DNA of 64,000 bases, from NCBI RefSeq assembly GCF_002943755.1, contig NZ_MQUB01000001.1, positions 1,352,501 to 1,416,500 of the forward strand. Direction: 5' to 3'. Below are positions 8,410-17,880 of the stretch, in pieces; positions within the stretch are counted from its first letter, which is position 1; the number at the start of each line of letters is the position of its first letter. The notes under the pieces are model-generated. The model was not told the origin of the DNA and searched no databases. It saw nothing but the letters and a program-made list of their open reading frames with translations. Made by a program: the position numbers and the translations under genes. This stretch comes from Aureitalea marina. Its GTDB lineage: Bacteria; Bacteroidota; Bacteroidia; Flavobacteriales; Flavobacteriaceae.

Positions 8410-9039
8410 CTAATGCCGTTTACGACCTCGACCTCCTTTAAAGCTCTTTTTCGTAAATCGCTTTTTGTGTTGCAGTAAATCTTTAGAAGTGGTTAGATCC
8501 TCCTTGCTTTCACGCATATCGATCTTCCCTTCTGAGAGTTCGAACAAGTGCTCGAATATCACGCTATCCTCAACCGTATCTTTGTTCCAATTCAGGAAAC
8601 TCTTTTTCATGTGGTTGGCTATGGTCAGAACCAGGCCATCCTTTTTATCTCCGTCTTCCCAAGAGTTGGCCACATCGATCATTCGCTTGATGTTATTGCC
8701 GTAAAAACGATATTTTGGGTGATTTTGTGGGTAATCCAATGGTTCCGGACGTTCGGCCAGTTCTTCCCTGGAAGGTTTTGGATACGGTGAATCCACATCC
8801 AGCTTAAAGTCTGAGATTATAAAGAGTTGATCCCAGAGCTTATGTTGAAAATCCGGCACATCCCGAAGATGGGGATTTAGGTTACCCATGACCGAAATGA
8901 TGCTTTTGGCACATTTATTACGGGCTTCTCTGTCTTCCATGGCCACACATTGATCAACCATCTTTTGCATATGGCGTCCGTACTCTGGAATGATCAAATG
9001 AGGACGTTCTGTATTGTATTCTAGATCATCTATCAACAT
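8410..9039 (-). CDS. DUF4290 domain protein
   Basis: A 209-residue cytoplasmic protein with the segments LEYNTERPHLIIPEYGRHMQ and FYGNNIKRMIDVANSWEDGD of the DUF4290 family. It ends in a basic Gly/Arg/Lys tail (FKGGRGRKRH) that may contact nucleic acid. In Bacteroidota it commonly sits beside murA, as here (start of murA eight bases after its stop). There is no signal peptide. Function unknown; the pairing with murA suggests only co-expression. Confidence 0.85.
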   Translation of the reverse strand: MLIDDLEYNTERPHLIIPEYGRHMQKMVDQCVAMEDREARNKCAKSIISVMGNLNPHLRDVPDFQHKLWDQLFIISDFKLDVDSPYPKPSREELAERPEPLDYPQNHPKYRFYGNNIKRMIDVANSWEDGDKKDGLVLTIANHMKKSFLNWNKDTVEDSVIFEHLFELSEGKIDMRESKEDLTTSKDLLQHKKRFTKKSFKGGRGRKRH

Positions 9040-9103
9040 CGTAAAAAATAAATCGGAGATAAGTTAGGGCAGCGAAGTTGCTACGCCCCGCAAAATAAGA
9101 AAT

Positions 9104-9397
9104 TTATAGGGAAATGACTCCTTCCACCTTAGAAACTTCCAGATATTTAGCGACAACGGCATCAGGGTTCTCCATGGTGACTTTAATAGAAACACTGGTG
9201 TAGGTCCCTTTGGCCGAATCCCTGGTGTTGATGGTTGCATCCAGGTCATCAAAAGCAGCTTTGATCTCGGCTATCTTTTCCTGACTGGATGGAACTATGA
9301 ATTTGAACATGTAAGGTGAAGGCCAATCCGTATCAGCCTCCAACTGCTCTTTCAGTCGTTTGTAAAACTCTTCTGATTGCTTTTCCTGTGGGGTCAT
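9104..9397 (-). CDS. DUF493 family protein (YbeD-like)
   Basis: A 97-residue alpha/beta protein. The central YMFKFIVPSSQEKIAEIK and the later GTYTSVSIKVTMENPDAVVA match the DUF493/YbeD ACT-like fold, which may bind a small regulatory ligand. First gene of the minus-strand run towards murA, 64 bases before DUF4290. A -7 box lies close upstream. Confidence 0.8.
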   Translation of the reverse strand: MTPQEKQSEEFYKRLKEQLEADTDWPSPYMFKFIVPSSQEKIAEIKAAFDDLDATINTRDSAKGTYTSVSIKVTMENPDAVVAKYLEVSKVEGVISL

Positions 9398-9418
9398 GGT
9401 ATCATTCTTGAAGCGTCA

Positions 9419-9426
9419 CAAAGATA
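9419..9426 (-). promoter_or_regulatory. -7 box TATCTTTG of the DUF493-DUF4290-murA operon
   Basis: Read on the minus strand, TATCTTTG is an exact TAnnTTTG match 21 bases before the DUF493 ATG. A -33 TTG at the normal distance is not clear. Confidence 0.45.
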
Positions 9427-9475
9427 GGGGTAATGGTTCAATATTATTTGCGAACTTTGTACAAAGTTCTCGAGT

Positions 9476-10009
9476 TTGCCCGAACGAATTGTGATCACCG
9501 GAGGACCCGGATCAGGGAAAACAAGCCTCATCAATGCACTAGGAGACAGCGGTTATTCCTTTCTTCCGGAAGTGTCCAGGGAGGTTACGGAAACGGCCCA
9601 AAGAGCGGGCATTGATCAACTCTTTCTCAAAGACCCCATTCAATTTAGTCAGGCCCTATTGGAGGCCAGAATAGAACAATTTCATTTAGGTCAGGACTGG
9701 AAATCCAACTATCTCTTCTACGACAGGGGAATACCGGATGTGATGGCATACCTGGATTATCTGGGCAGTCCCTATTCTCCGCATTTCAAGGAACTGAGCC
9801 AGAGTCACCGATATGATAGGATCTTGCTGTTACCGCCCTGGCCTGAAATCTACATCCAGGACCAACAACGGTATGAATCCTTTGATCAATCCCAGTCCAT
9901 CCATGATCACCTAGTTAAGGTATACAAGAAACTAGGATACCAAAGTGTTGAGATCCCCAGGGGCAGTGTGGACCAACGTGTCGAATTTGTCAAGGATCTC
10001 TTGTTATGA
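9476..10009 (+). CDS. P-loop ATPase/kinase, AAA_28 (NadR-kinase-like) family
   Basis: A 177-residue protein starting at TTG, with a Walker A motif ITGGPGSGKTS at residues 7-17, the catalytic-type LFYDRGIPDVMAYLDYLG segment near 83, and RILLLPPWPEIYIQDQQRYE. This pattern is the AAA_28 group, related to nucleotide and NadR-type kinases. The substrate is unknown. Its stop overlaps the recQ ATG in an ATGA, so the two genes are translationally coupled. Confidence 0.78.
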   Translation: MPERIVITGGPGSGKTSLINALGDSGYSFLPEVSREVTETAQRAGIDQLFLKDPIQFSQALLEARIEQFHLGQDWKSNYLFYDRGIPDVMAYLDYLGSPYSPHFKELSQSHRYDRILLLPPWPEIYIQDQQRYESFDQSQSIHDHLVKVYKKLGYQSVEIPRGSVDQRVEFVKDLLL

Positions 10010-11915
10010 TCAGGGAGGAGCAACTGTATACAACCCTGACTCAAACCTGGGGTCACAAGGAATTCAGGCCCGGTCAGTTGGAGATCATCAATACTGTTCT
10101 AGCCGAAGAACATACCCTTGCGCTAATGCCGACCGGAGGTGGTAAATCTCTTTGTTTTCAACTACCCGCCCTGCTCACTGAAGGGATCTGTTTGGTGATC
10201 TCTCCCCTTGTTGCCCTGATGAATGACCAGGTCAGGCAACTTCAGAACAGGGGGATCAAGGCCATTTCCCTGGCTGGCGGTATCAGACAAGACAGGCTGA
10301 CTGAACTACTGGATAATGCCCGTTATGGCAATTACAAATTCCTCTATCTGTCTCCCGAAAGACTCCGGCAGGAACAAGTTCAGCTGGCCATCAGGCAGAT
10401 GAATGTCAACTACCTGGTGGTGGACGAGGCTCATTGTATCTCCCAATGGGGCCACGACTTCAGGCCAGCTTATCTCGAAATTGGGCAGATCAGGGAATGG
10501 CACCCGGGTATTCCCGTGATCGCTTTGACCGCTACGGCCACAGAGCGAGTGATGGCAGATATCAAGGAGAAACTGGTCATCTCAGAAGCTCAAGTTTATC
10601 GAACTTCATTTAACCGACCAAATCTGTCCTACCAGGTCAAAAACGAAACGGTAAAGGAAGAAGAGCTCAAAGCGTACCTCAAACAAGCAAATGGAAATTC
10701 TATTATCTATTTGCGCAATCGAGGGAAGACCATTCAATTAGCCGAACGTTTGAATAGATTAGGATTCAGGTCTACCTATTACCATGGTGGTATGGACAAC
10801 AAGGATAAGGAAGCGAGCATGAGTTCCTGGATAAGTGGCGAAAACCCCATCATGGTGGCCACCAATGCCTTTGGAATGGGAATCGACCAAAGCAATGTGC
10901 GTTTGGTAGTCCACCTGCAGCTACCCGCTGACCTGGAGAGCTATTATCAGGAAGCTGGTCGCGCCGGTCGAGATGGTCATAATGCCATCGCTTTGATGCT
11001 GTTAAACGAAGAGGACAAGCAGATCGCTCGTACTCAATATGTTGAATCCATTCCCAAGTTCAAGGAGATCGTCAATATATATAAACGACTGAACAGCTAT
11101 TTTCAGATCTCCTATGGTGAAGGAAGTTTTCTGGAATTCCCATTCAACTTTGCCCAGTTTTGTGCTGCCTATTCCCTGAAGCGGGGAAAACATATCAAGG
11201 ATTACAAATATTAGATCGCTGCGGGATCATTCGGCTGAGTCAGCAATTTGAAAAACAGCTACGTATTCAATTCCTCTTGTCCTCTGATCGTCTGTTGGAT
11301 TATTTCGAGAAGGACTTGGAAGCTTCAATGATCGGACAGTCCATACTCCGCATTTATGGGGGCATCCATGAACAAATGACGACCATCGACCTCCCTTTCC
11401 TAATGCGTAAGACCGGAGTTCATGAAGAGAAGATCCTCCAAATACTGGAGCGAATGGAGAGCCTTCAGTGCCTGCAAATGGAACTCAACAGGTCTGATGC
11501 TTCAGTAACTTATCTGTGCCCAAGAGAGGACGAACGAACTTTAAATCCCCACCGTAAACAAATTGAGAGACAGTATCAACTCAAAGAACAGCAATTGGAG
11601 CGAATGATCGAATTTGCCAATCAACACAACAGCTGCTTAAGTCAATACCTAATGTCTTATTTTGGAGATGAACAGGGCAAGCCTTGTGGAAAATGTTCCG
11701 TCTGTCTCGGTCGCATTGAAGATCGAGATAAGTACCCACCTTCGGATCTGATCACGGAGCTGAAGACACTTCTGAAAGATTCACCCCTGGACATCCACGG
11801 AATTCGAGAAAGACTTAATTTTGAGCCTCAACAAATACTGGACGTCCTGGATCACTTAACTGATCTGGGGCAACTATCACGTGATGAACAACAACGCTTT
11901 CAATTCAAGAAATGA
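10006..11915 (+). pseudogene. recQ: ATP-dependent DNA helicase RecQ, split by a -1 frameshift
   Basis: The first frame (10006-11214) encodes the helicase core: MPTGGGKSLCFQLPAL (Walker A), VVDEAHCISQWGHDFRP (DEAH) and EAGRAGRDG (motif VI). It runs out of frame at about 11185-11195 and stops at 11214. The -1 frame continues immediately with KTYQGLQILDRCGIIR, then the zinc segment CGKCSVCLGR, to a TGA at 11915. Joined, the protein is about 635 residues, a normal RecQ. One base appears missing at GGGGAAAA. That stretch also forms the heptamer G GGA AAA in the zero frame, a formal -1 slippage site. Overlaps the preceding gene by ATGA and the following fmt start. Confidence 0.85.
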
Positions 11916-12861
11916 CCAATAGACCCCGGATCGTATTTATGGGAACTCCTGAATTCGCAGTTGGAGTCCTGCAACGTTTGGTCGAAGACGGGCAACAGAT
12001 CGTAGGAGTGATCACGGCGGCAGATAAACCTGCCGGCCGAGGCCGAAAATTGCGGTCCTCTGCCGTGAAGCAGTACGCTTTAGAACAAGGCTTCCCAATA
12101 CTTCAGCCAACTAACCTTAAGGACGAGACGTTCCTCCAGGAACTAAAGAGCTGGAAGGCTGATCTACAGGTGGTGGTTGCCTTCCGCATGTTGCCGGAAA
12201 CAGTATGGAAATACCCGGAAATGGGAACATTCAACCTACATGCCTCCCTGCTGCCTCAATACCGAGGGGCCGCCCCGATCAATTGGGCCATTATTAATGG
12301 AGAAGAAGTCAGTGGAGTGACTACTTTCTTTATCGATGAGAAGATAGACACAGGTGCCATTATCGCCAGTGCGCAGATCAATTTAGACGAAGATGAGACC
12401 GCAGGTAGTTTACACGATAAACTCATGGAGTTAGGAGCAGATCTGGTGGTAAAGACCGTTGGCAGAATAGCAGCTGGTGATGCCATACCAAAACCTCAAC
12501 CTGAAATACCTGATATCAGGAAAGCCCCTAAACTGACCCCCGACAATACCAGGATCGACTGGCAAAAAGATCCAATGACAATAGATTCTCTTGTAAGAGG
12601 ATTATGTCCTTATCCCGCGGCTTGGTCCGAATTGGTTCAGGGAAATGATCGGTTAAAAGTGAAGATTTATCGAGGGCGATTTCAGCCAGAGGAACATCAG
12701 CTAAAAACCGGTCTTATTAGGCTAGAGAAAAAAGCCTTGGGGTAGCAGTGCAGAATGGATTCTATTGGCTGGAGGACTTGAAACTAGCCGGAAAACGCAG
12801 AATGGAAACCCAGGAGTTACTGAACGGATTCAGGCCAGAGCCAGATGCTAACTTTGAGTAA
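11912..12861 (+). pseudogene. fmt: Methionyl-tRNA formyltransferase (Fmt), frameshifted near the C-terminus
   Basis: The frame from ATG 11912 gives the formyltransferase domain (IVFMGTPEFAVGVLQ; FNLHASLLPQYRGAAPINWA with the catalytic Asn/His; FFIDEKIDTG) and most of the C-terminal domain, but ends at a TAG at 12743-12745 after KKALG. The -1 frame then reads VAVQNGFYWLEDLKLAGKRR and on to a TAA at 12859-12861, exactly the expected Fmt end. The restored length is about 316 residues, normal for Fmt, against 277 as it stands. One G seems missing from GGGG at 12739-12742. The enzyme formylates initiator Met-tRNA. The start overlaps the recQ stop. Confidence 0.87.
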
Positions 12862-13075
12862 TTTTTGGTCGATACGCTCCTTTTTTGATCATCGCCTGGA
12901 AATTGTTTTGTATCAAACTGAGTAGACCAATTCCAACCAGCTTGTGTATTAGGAAGTTGAACCAGCGTGAAGGCCCATAAATAGGGAATTCGCCCATTTT
13001 ACTACAAATTGACGCCACCTTTATTAACAAAGGGTTGAAGTTATCAACAAAACCTCTGGATTTCCGCGCTATTCC

Positions 13076-13105
13076 TTGCGTGGCTCGATTATCCGTATAA
13101 ATTTG
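13076..13105 (+). promoter_or_regulatory. Promoter of the HU gene
   Basis: TTG at 13076-13078, 19 bases, then TAAATTTG at 13098-13105, a full Bacteroidota promoter. It predicts a leader of about 40 bases before the HU start. The rest of the 12862-13149 gap holds no gene I can support. Confidence 0.65.
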
Positions 13106-13149
13106 TAGAGCAATTTATCGAAGTTTAACCAACATTTTAATTTTAAACT

Positions 13150-13422
13150 ATGAACAAATCAGATTTAATCGATGGTATGGCGGAAGACGCCGGGATAACC
13201 AAAGCGGCCGCAAAAAAAGCATTAGAGTCCTTCCTTGGTAATGTAGAAGGATCCCTGAAAAAAGGAAACAGAGTATCACTTGTCGGTTTCGGTTCTTGGT
13301 CAGTATCTAAGCGTGCTGCCCGCGAAGGAAGAAACCCTCAGACTGGTAAAACGATCAATATTGCTGCGAAGAACGTTGTTAAGTTCAAAGCAGGAGCAGA
13401 CCTTTCGAATAGCGTGAACTAA
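13150..13422 (+). CDS. HU family DNA-binding protein
   Basis: A 90-residue histone-like protein: MNKSDLIDGMAEDAGITKAA, GSLKKGNRVSLVGFGSWSV and the DNA-binding arm AAREGRNPQTGKTINI followed by KVVKFKAG-like sequence. This is a standard HU that bends and compacts DNA as a dimer. It has its own promoter and a strong terminator, so it is a single-gene unit, as expected for an abundant protein. Confidence 0.95.
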   Translation: MNKSDLIDGMAEDAGITKAAAKKALESFLGNVEGSLKKGNRVSLVGFGSWSVSKRAAREGRNPQTGKTINIAAKNVVKFKAGADLSNSVN

Positions 13423-13444
13423 TTGAAACTGTCATAAATTGTAC

Positions 13445-13471
13445 AACCCTGCCAGTTGGCAGGGTTTTTTT
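13445..13471 (+). terminator. Intrinsic terminator after HU
   Basis: A 9-bp stem ACCCTGCC/GGCAGGGT with AA/TT extension, loop AGTT, followed by seven T. This is the clearest factor-independent terminator in the window. Confidence 0.85.
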
Positions 13472-13536
13472 GTTTCCAGAGTACAGAATTGTTAATTCCA
13501 AAATTAATACTTAGATTTAATACAAATCCTCGCCTT

Positions 13537-14097
13537 ATGATCTCGCTAAAACCAGAAAAGGGAGTTCTTCTGGTAGCCGAACCATCGATCATCGGAGATG
13601 TGTCGTTCAATCGGTCCGTTGTCCTTTTGGCCGAACACAACGAGACTGGCTCTGTGGGATTCATCTTGAATAAACCCCTGGAATACAAACTGAGTGACTT
13701 CATCCCTGAGGTGACCTCTGCCCTGACCGTATATAACGGTGGGCCGGTAGAACAGGACAATCTTTACTTTATCCACCGCGTACCGGAACTGATCCCTGAC
13801 AGTATCGAGATCGCCCAAGGCATTTATTGGGGAGGAGATTTCAACACCATCCTGGAGTTGCTTCAGGATAACAAACTAGTCGAGGACCAGATTCAATTCT
13901 TTCTGGGATACTCCGGTTGGGCCAGTGAGCAGTTGGACGAAGAATTGGAAGTCCAAAGTTGGGTGGTTGTCCGAAACCAGGACAAGGATCACATCATCGG
14001 CAAGTGCCAGAATGATTTTTGGAAGAAGAAGATGATCGAATTTGGCGGAGATTACCTTATCTGGTCAAACGCGCCAGAAAATCCCAATTATAACTAA
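13537..14097 (+). CDS. YqgE/AlgH family protein
   Basis: A 186-residue protein; ATG 13537 is preferred to an upstream frame start inside the HU terminator. KGVLLVAEPSIIGDVSFNRS, HNETGSVGFILNKPL and FLGYSGWASEQLDEELE are the conserved blocks of the YqgE (DUF179) family. These are cytoplasmic proteins of unsettled function, sometimes described as regulators (AlgH). The end overlaps the convergent aminotransferase stop by four bases. Confidence 0.88.
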   Translation: MISLKPEKGVLLVAEPSIIGDVSFNRSVVLLAEHNETGSVGFILNKPLEYKLSDFIPEVTSALTVYNGGPVEQDNLYFIHRVPELIPDSIEIAQGIYWGGDFNTILELLQDNKLVEDQIQFFLGYSGWASEQLDEELEVQSWVVVRNQDKDHIIGKCQNDFWKKKMIEFGGDYLIWSNAPENPNYN

Positions 14098-14939
14098 CCC
14101 AAACGCGCACGTGTATTGAGTTTGGCCAGGAATTCTCTTGCCACCTTATTCTCGTATTGCTTCTTTCTGTATTTACTAACCGGTTGGATTCCGACCCGGG
14201 TATTGGTAATGAACATTTCGTCGGCCTGCTGTAGCTCAAAAGGCGATACAGTTTCTTCTTCCAATACATAGTCGGGCAGTTGACCAATAATATCAACAAT
14301 CTGTTTACGGATTATTCCCTTTAGACATCCATCCAGTAAAGGAGGTGTCTTGATCTTGTAACCCTTTACCAGAAATACGTTCCCGTTCAGGGCCTCGGTG
14401 ACCATCTTATTTTCATTGAGCAACACGCAATTCTGGTAGTCATTCTCTTTAGCGTATATGCTACCCAAAACCGATATCAATCGATTGTTCGACTTTAGGG
14501 TAGAAAGCAGACCGGACAGCACATAGTGATCTTTGAAAAGTTCGATCTCGTAAGCTGCTTCGTCCAGGGTATAAAATGGCTGATCGATACCTTCTGCATG
14601 TATCAGGTACTCCACTTCTAGTGATTCCGGAGTGTATTTACCTCCAGGCTTTCTCCAGACCAAAATTTTAACCATATGAGCCGCCGCCTTTCCGCTTTCG
14701 GCTACCACTTGCTGGATTTGCTGCTCCAAGGATTCTGGTGTAAAATTCATCGGAATTTCCATCCGAAGAATCCTCATGCTGGACATGAGCCTGAAATAGT
14801 GGTCCTCCCAGAAGAGAACCTTCCCCGCGGACACTCTAATTGTTTCAAAAACACCATCCCCATAGTTCATGGCGCGGTTAAGCGGATGCGCTGCTGCAGA
14901 GCTGTCCTCTACCAATTGTCCATTGAGATTCATCATCAT
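14094..14939 (-). CDS. Class IV aminotransferase / aminodeoxychorismate lyase-like
   Basis: A 281-residue fold-type IV PLP protein: NRAMNYGDGVFETIRVSAGK at the N-terminus, FWEDHYFRLMSSMRIL, a lysine-bearing KVLVWRKPGGKYTP-like strand, and LKSNNRLISVLGSIYAKEN with the ALNGNVFLVKG segment. The family includes branched-chain and D-amino acid aminotransferases and PabC, which makes 4-aminobenzoate for folate. The short length and sequence favour a PabC-like role, but this cannot be fixed from sequence reading. Directly downstream of the START-like gene on the same strand. Confidence 0.8.
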   Translation of the reverse strand: MMMNLNGQLVEDSSAAAHPLNRAMNYGDGVFETIRVSAGKVLFWEDHYFRLMSSMRILRMEIPMNFTPESLEQQIQQVVAESGKAAAHMVKILVWRKPGGKYTPESLEVEYLIHAEGIDQPFYTLDEAAYEIELFKDHYVLSGLLSTLKSNNRLISVLGSIYAKENDYQNCVLLNENKMVTEALNGNVFLVKGYKIKTPPLLDGCLKGIIRKQIVDIIGQLPDYVLEEETVSPFELQQADEMFITNTRVGIQPVSKYRKKQYENKVAREFLAKLNTRARLG

Positions 14940-14970
14940 AAAAGCCCTCCGATTAGAGGGCTCAAATTTA
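14938..14970 (-). terminator. Hairpin plus -7 box between the START-like and aminotransferase genes
   Basis: On the minus strand an AGCCCTC/GAGGGCT hairpin (loop of six) is followed by TTTT that runs into the ATG of the aminotransferase. A perfect -7 box TAAATTTG (14970-14963) stands immediately before it. The site can end the START-like transcript and may also begin or attenuate the next one. Confidence 0.5.
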
Positions 14971-14993
14971 CGGCTTTCTCGGGTATCCTTAGA

Positions 14994-15380
14994 TCAGGTT
15001 GAACCCAAAATATGTTTAAGATTGGAGATCATATTCTCCCAAAGCATTTTACCTTCATCCAATTCGTCTTCCTCTGCAAAATCGGTGACCATCAAGGAAA
15101 CGTCCTTAGTGATCTCATCTACTTGTATCCGGAGTTCGAAATAGAAATCAGTATCCTCATCGGCCTCCCAACGGAATTTGATCCGTTCGTTACTCTTCTT
15201 GCCAAGTAATTTGGCACGTTCTTCACTTCCTTCCCAAATAAAGGTAAAGTACTCTCCCCTCGAATTGACATTATCGGCATACCATTCGCTCATACCGCTT
15301 GGTGTAGAAATGTATTGATAAAGAAGAGAGGGAGAGGCATGGATGGGGAATTCCATCTCGTATTTGATCTTCTCGTCCAT
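14994..15380 (-). CDS. START-like (SRPBCC) domain protein
   Basis: A 128-residue protein of the helix-grip fold: KYEMEFPIHASPSLLYQYIS, GMSEWYADNVNSRGEYFTFI and FRWEADEDTDFYFELRIQVD. It is acidic, has no signal peptide and belongs to a group found throughout Flavobacteria and annotated START-like. It probably binds a hydrophobic ligand in the cytoplasm; the function is unknown. It precedes the aminotransferase on the same strand with a hairpin between them. Confidence 0.8.
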   Translation of the reverse strand: MDEKIKYEMEFPIHASPSLLYQYISTPSGMSEWYADNVNSRGEYFTFIWEGSEERAKLLGKKSNERIKFRWEADEDTDFYFELRIQVDEITKDVSLMVTDFAEEDELDEGKMLWENMISNLKHILGST

Positions 15381-15517
15381 AGGCTGTAGTTAGTTCGAGC
15401 CCAATATAGATTTTTTTTTAGTATTTGAAAACCAAAACAAGCGGGTAGTAACAAATAAACAAGAAACCAGTTGGTTCATTCAAGAAATAAGACTGTAATT
15501 AAGTCGAAAATAGGAGG

Positions 15518-16543
15518 CTACTGACGAAAAACTCGAAACTCAGCTCGCCGATACACACGCTGACTTTCCTCGGTGCAATTGTTGTTTTGATCCTTGCAAG
15601 GTAAACTGGCCGGATCTATACCTTTGGCCTCGCCCTGAATCCTGTTTCGGTCTACACCACGTTGCACCAGGTACTCAATGGTTCGCTCTAACCGATTATT
15701 TGCCAACCAGAGATTATAGGCCTCTTCTCCAGTTGAATCCGTGTAAGAATCGACTTCAAGGCGTAACTCGGGCTCAGAGAGCATCTTGAGCACCAATTCG
15801 TCCAACTTAACCTCTTCACCGCGCCCAAAGAAGGAAGAATTACGATCAAAATAAACTGACGAAACCAGTAATGGTAAGTCGGCCTGGGGTTCCACTTCCT
15901 CAGGCTCCTCGACAACCAGAGGGGTCACAACGACCGGTTCCGGAATCTCCTTGGGCGCCGGTTCTAAAATCGACTCCGGTTCAGACTCTGGTTCCGGTTT
16001 CGGTTTAGTTTTCAGACCCCATACCAGACCTACGCTGTGAACATAATGATTCCTGAGGGCCGACGTTCTATTCATGGCAAACTTAGCCATGGTCTGAATA
16101 TTAAAGCCTACCTGATCTGATATCCAAAAGCGGAAGCCGGTGGCTCCATTCATGGAACCCTTGTCAATTAGCCCTTTTAAACTATAAATACCAGTTCCTG
16201 CGGAGAAATACCATTCTACATCGTCATTATTCCACAAATACTGATCGATGTAAAAATTAAGCATCGCATCGATACCGATGTAGAATCGACGACTTTGGTC
16301 CGCTTCTAAGTCTACTTCGTTTGACGTACCACTCAGGGATACACTCAAAGATTTATTGAACCTGCCTTCCGCGCTGAACAAGAAAGGGTTCTTGTAATTC
16401 AGGTCACTAAATGATGGGAAAGTACCAAGACCGATATCGTCTATGGCATTTGTACCAGCAGTAAGGGTAACAAAGCGATATTGCTGTGCAGTTGTAGTTG
16501 CGATACAACCTAAGATACCCAATATCATAATGGTGAGGCGCAT
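15518..16543 (-). CDS. OmpA-family outer membrane protein (paralog 1)
   Basis: A 341-residue protein: signal peptide to about residue 19 (ending TTAQ), an N-terminal beta region of about 160 residues (outer-membrane-type domain), a proline/glutamate-rich linker (KPKPEPESEPESILEPAP), and an OmpA-like peptidoglycan-binding domain from SVYFDRNSSFF with EVDSYTDSTGEEAYN and NRLERTIEYLVQRGVD. It should link the outer membrane to peptidoglycan. The next gene upstream is a clear paralog with the same architecture. Confidence 0.88.
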   Translation of the reverse strand: MRLTIMILGILGCIATTTAQQYRFVTLTAGTNAIDDIGLGTFPSFSDLNYKNPFLFSAEGRFNKSLSVSLSGTSNEVDLEADQSRRFYIGIDAMLNFYIDQYLWNNDDVEWYFSAGTGIYSLKGLIDKGSMNGATGFRFWISDQVGFNIQTMAKFAMNRTSALRNHYVHSVGLVWGLKTKPKPEPESEPESILEPAPKEIPEPVVVTPLVVEEPEEVEPQADLPLLVSSVYFDRNSSFFGRGEEVKLDELVLKMLSEPELRLEVDSYTDSTGEEAYNLWLANNRLERTIEYLVQRGVDRNRIQGEAKGIDPASLPCKDQNNNCTEESQRVYRRAEFRVFRQ

Positions 16544-16560
16544 GATGATCTATTTGAAAG

Positions 16561-16580
16561 AAAGTATGGCTGCATACTTT
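16561..16580. promoter_or_regulatory. Inverted repeat upstream of OmpA paralog 1
   Basis: AAAGTATG/CATACTTT, perfect 8-bp arms with a 4-base centre, lies 18 bases before the minus-strand ATG at 16543. It is well placed to be an operator or a leader hairpin. The rest of 16544-16757 holds no gene. Confidence 0.4.
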
Positions 16581-16757
16581 GGACATCGAAAGTATTACAT
16601 TTTCTCACGTCCAATGCAGAAATCGACCAAATCTTCGATAAACGGCCTAAATATTTCGACAACAAGAAGTTAGCTCGACTATAATTGTAGGAAAATTTGC
16701 AGTATAGATGGAATCAATCCTTGGCGGAACGAACTTAATTCAACCTCTTACAGTATG

Positions 16758-17828
16758 TTATTGCTCAAATAATAAGAACTGTACTCGCCTATACTGACGC
16801 TGACTTTCTACCGAACAAGGTGAAGGTACATCCAGGCATTCAACACTTTCCGGATCAATACCTACAGAAATTCCTTCGATCCTGGACGCATCGATCCCTG
16901 CCGCTAACAGGTAGTCCGTCACTCGCTTCAGACGTCTATCTGCCAGCCATTGATTGTAGACGGCATCTCCACTGGCATCGGTGTAAGCCTCAGCTTTAAC
17001 CCTGTATGCTCGATTAGCTTGCAGGGCAACTAATACACGATCTAGTTTCAGGGCCTCCTGTTTGTTATAATAGGAAGAGTTGCGGTCAAAATAAATAGAC
17101 TCGAATTCCCTCGGTTTATTTTGGACTTCTTCTGGTTCCGGCTCAGGTACTACTGCAACTACCTCCTCTTGGGGTGGTTCTTCTGGAGTCAGGTCGACAA
17201 TGGCTTTTTTACGCTCAGATGAAACAGCATCCTCTTCCAATATCTCCTGACTCTCCAGATAGGCATTTCGTTTTGGAGTTCTCGCTTTAGAGCCCCATAC
17301 CACACCGAAGTTGTATTGGTAGAAATTATTGATCAACGGATCTTCTGAGAAACCAAAATTGGTTACTCCTTGAAAGCTAAACGCTATCCGTTCCGAAACC
17401 CAATAGCGAAAAATGGTATTAAACCCAAAAGTGCTTCTGGATTTCAATCGCTGTGGCTTGTATAAGCCAATTCCGGCACCTATTGACCATTCAAAATCTT
17501 CATTGTTAAAAATATACTGATCAAAATACCATTGACCACTGACCTGCCCACCGATCAGGAAAGGTTGTGTCCCGTCCTTGAGTTCAGGTTCATTTGTGTA
17601 TAGACTGGCGTTAATAGCGAAAGCCTCTGTAAAACGGCCTTCGAAAATAAAGAAGAACGGATTCTTGAAATCCAGATCACTCAGGGTTGGTAGCTGCGAG
17701 CCATCGTTATTCTCCATTACGCTTAGTCCGCCCGTCATGGTAATATTTCGGAAAGACTGCCCCTGGAGAATTCCAATCGGCAACAACAATAATAGCAATA
17801 GCCCCAATTGCTTGCTTATCGTCTGCAT
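16758..17828 (-). CDS. OmpA-family outer membrane protein (paralog 2)
   Basis: A 356-residue paralog of the preceding protein: signal peptide (ending LLPIGILQGQ), the shared LSDLDFKNPFFFIFEGRFTE segment, a membrane-type beta domain, a glutamate-rich linker (EEPPQEEVVAVVPEPEPEE), and an OmpA domain starting at SIYFDRNSSYYNKQ with AEAYTDASGDAVYN. Both copies keep the unusual C-terminal cysteine pair (VECLDVPSPCSVES here), which may form a disulfide. Tandem duplication of one gene is the simplest origin. Confidence 0.88.
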   Translation of the reverse strand: MQTISKQLGLLLLLLLPIGILQGQSFRNITMTGGLSVMENNDGSQLPTLSDLDFKNPFFFIFEGRFTEAFAINASLYTNEPELKDGTQPFLIGGQVSGQWYFDQYIFNNEDFEWSIGAGIGLYKPQRLKSRSTFGFNTIFRYWVSERIAFSFQGVTNFGFSEDPLINNFYQYNFGVVWGSKARTPKRNAYLESQEILEEDAVSSERKKAIVDLTPEEPPQEEVVAVVPEPEPEEVQNKPREFESIYFDRNSSYYNKQEALKLDRVLVALQANRAYRVKAEAYTDASGDAVYNQWLADRRLKRVTDYLLAAGIDASRIEGISVGIDPESVECLDVPSPCSVESQRQYRRVQFLLFEQ

Positions 17829-17880
17829 CGATTAAGGGGTGGTTTGTAGTTGACTTTGATTAAATAATCATCCTAAATTA

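Noticed and set aside
12725-12745. Programmed frameshift in fmt at the A6G run
   Set aside because: The run is not in the X XXY YYZ phase for the zero frame, so slippage is not favoured; a missing G fits better.
12848-13030. 60-codon open frame on the minus strand between fmt and HU
   Set aside because: It overlaps the restored end of fmt, has no recognisable motif and no promoter; open by chance.
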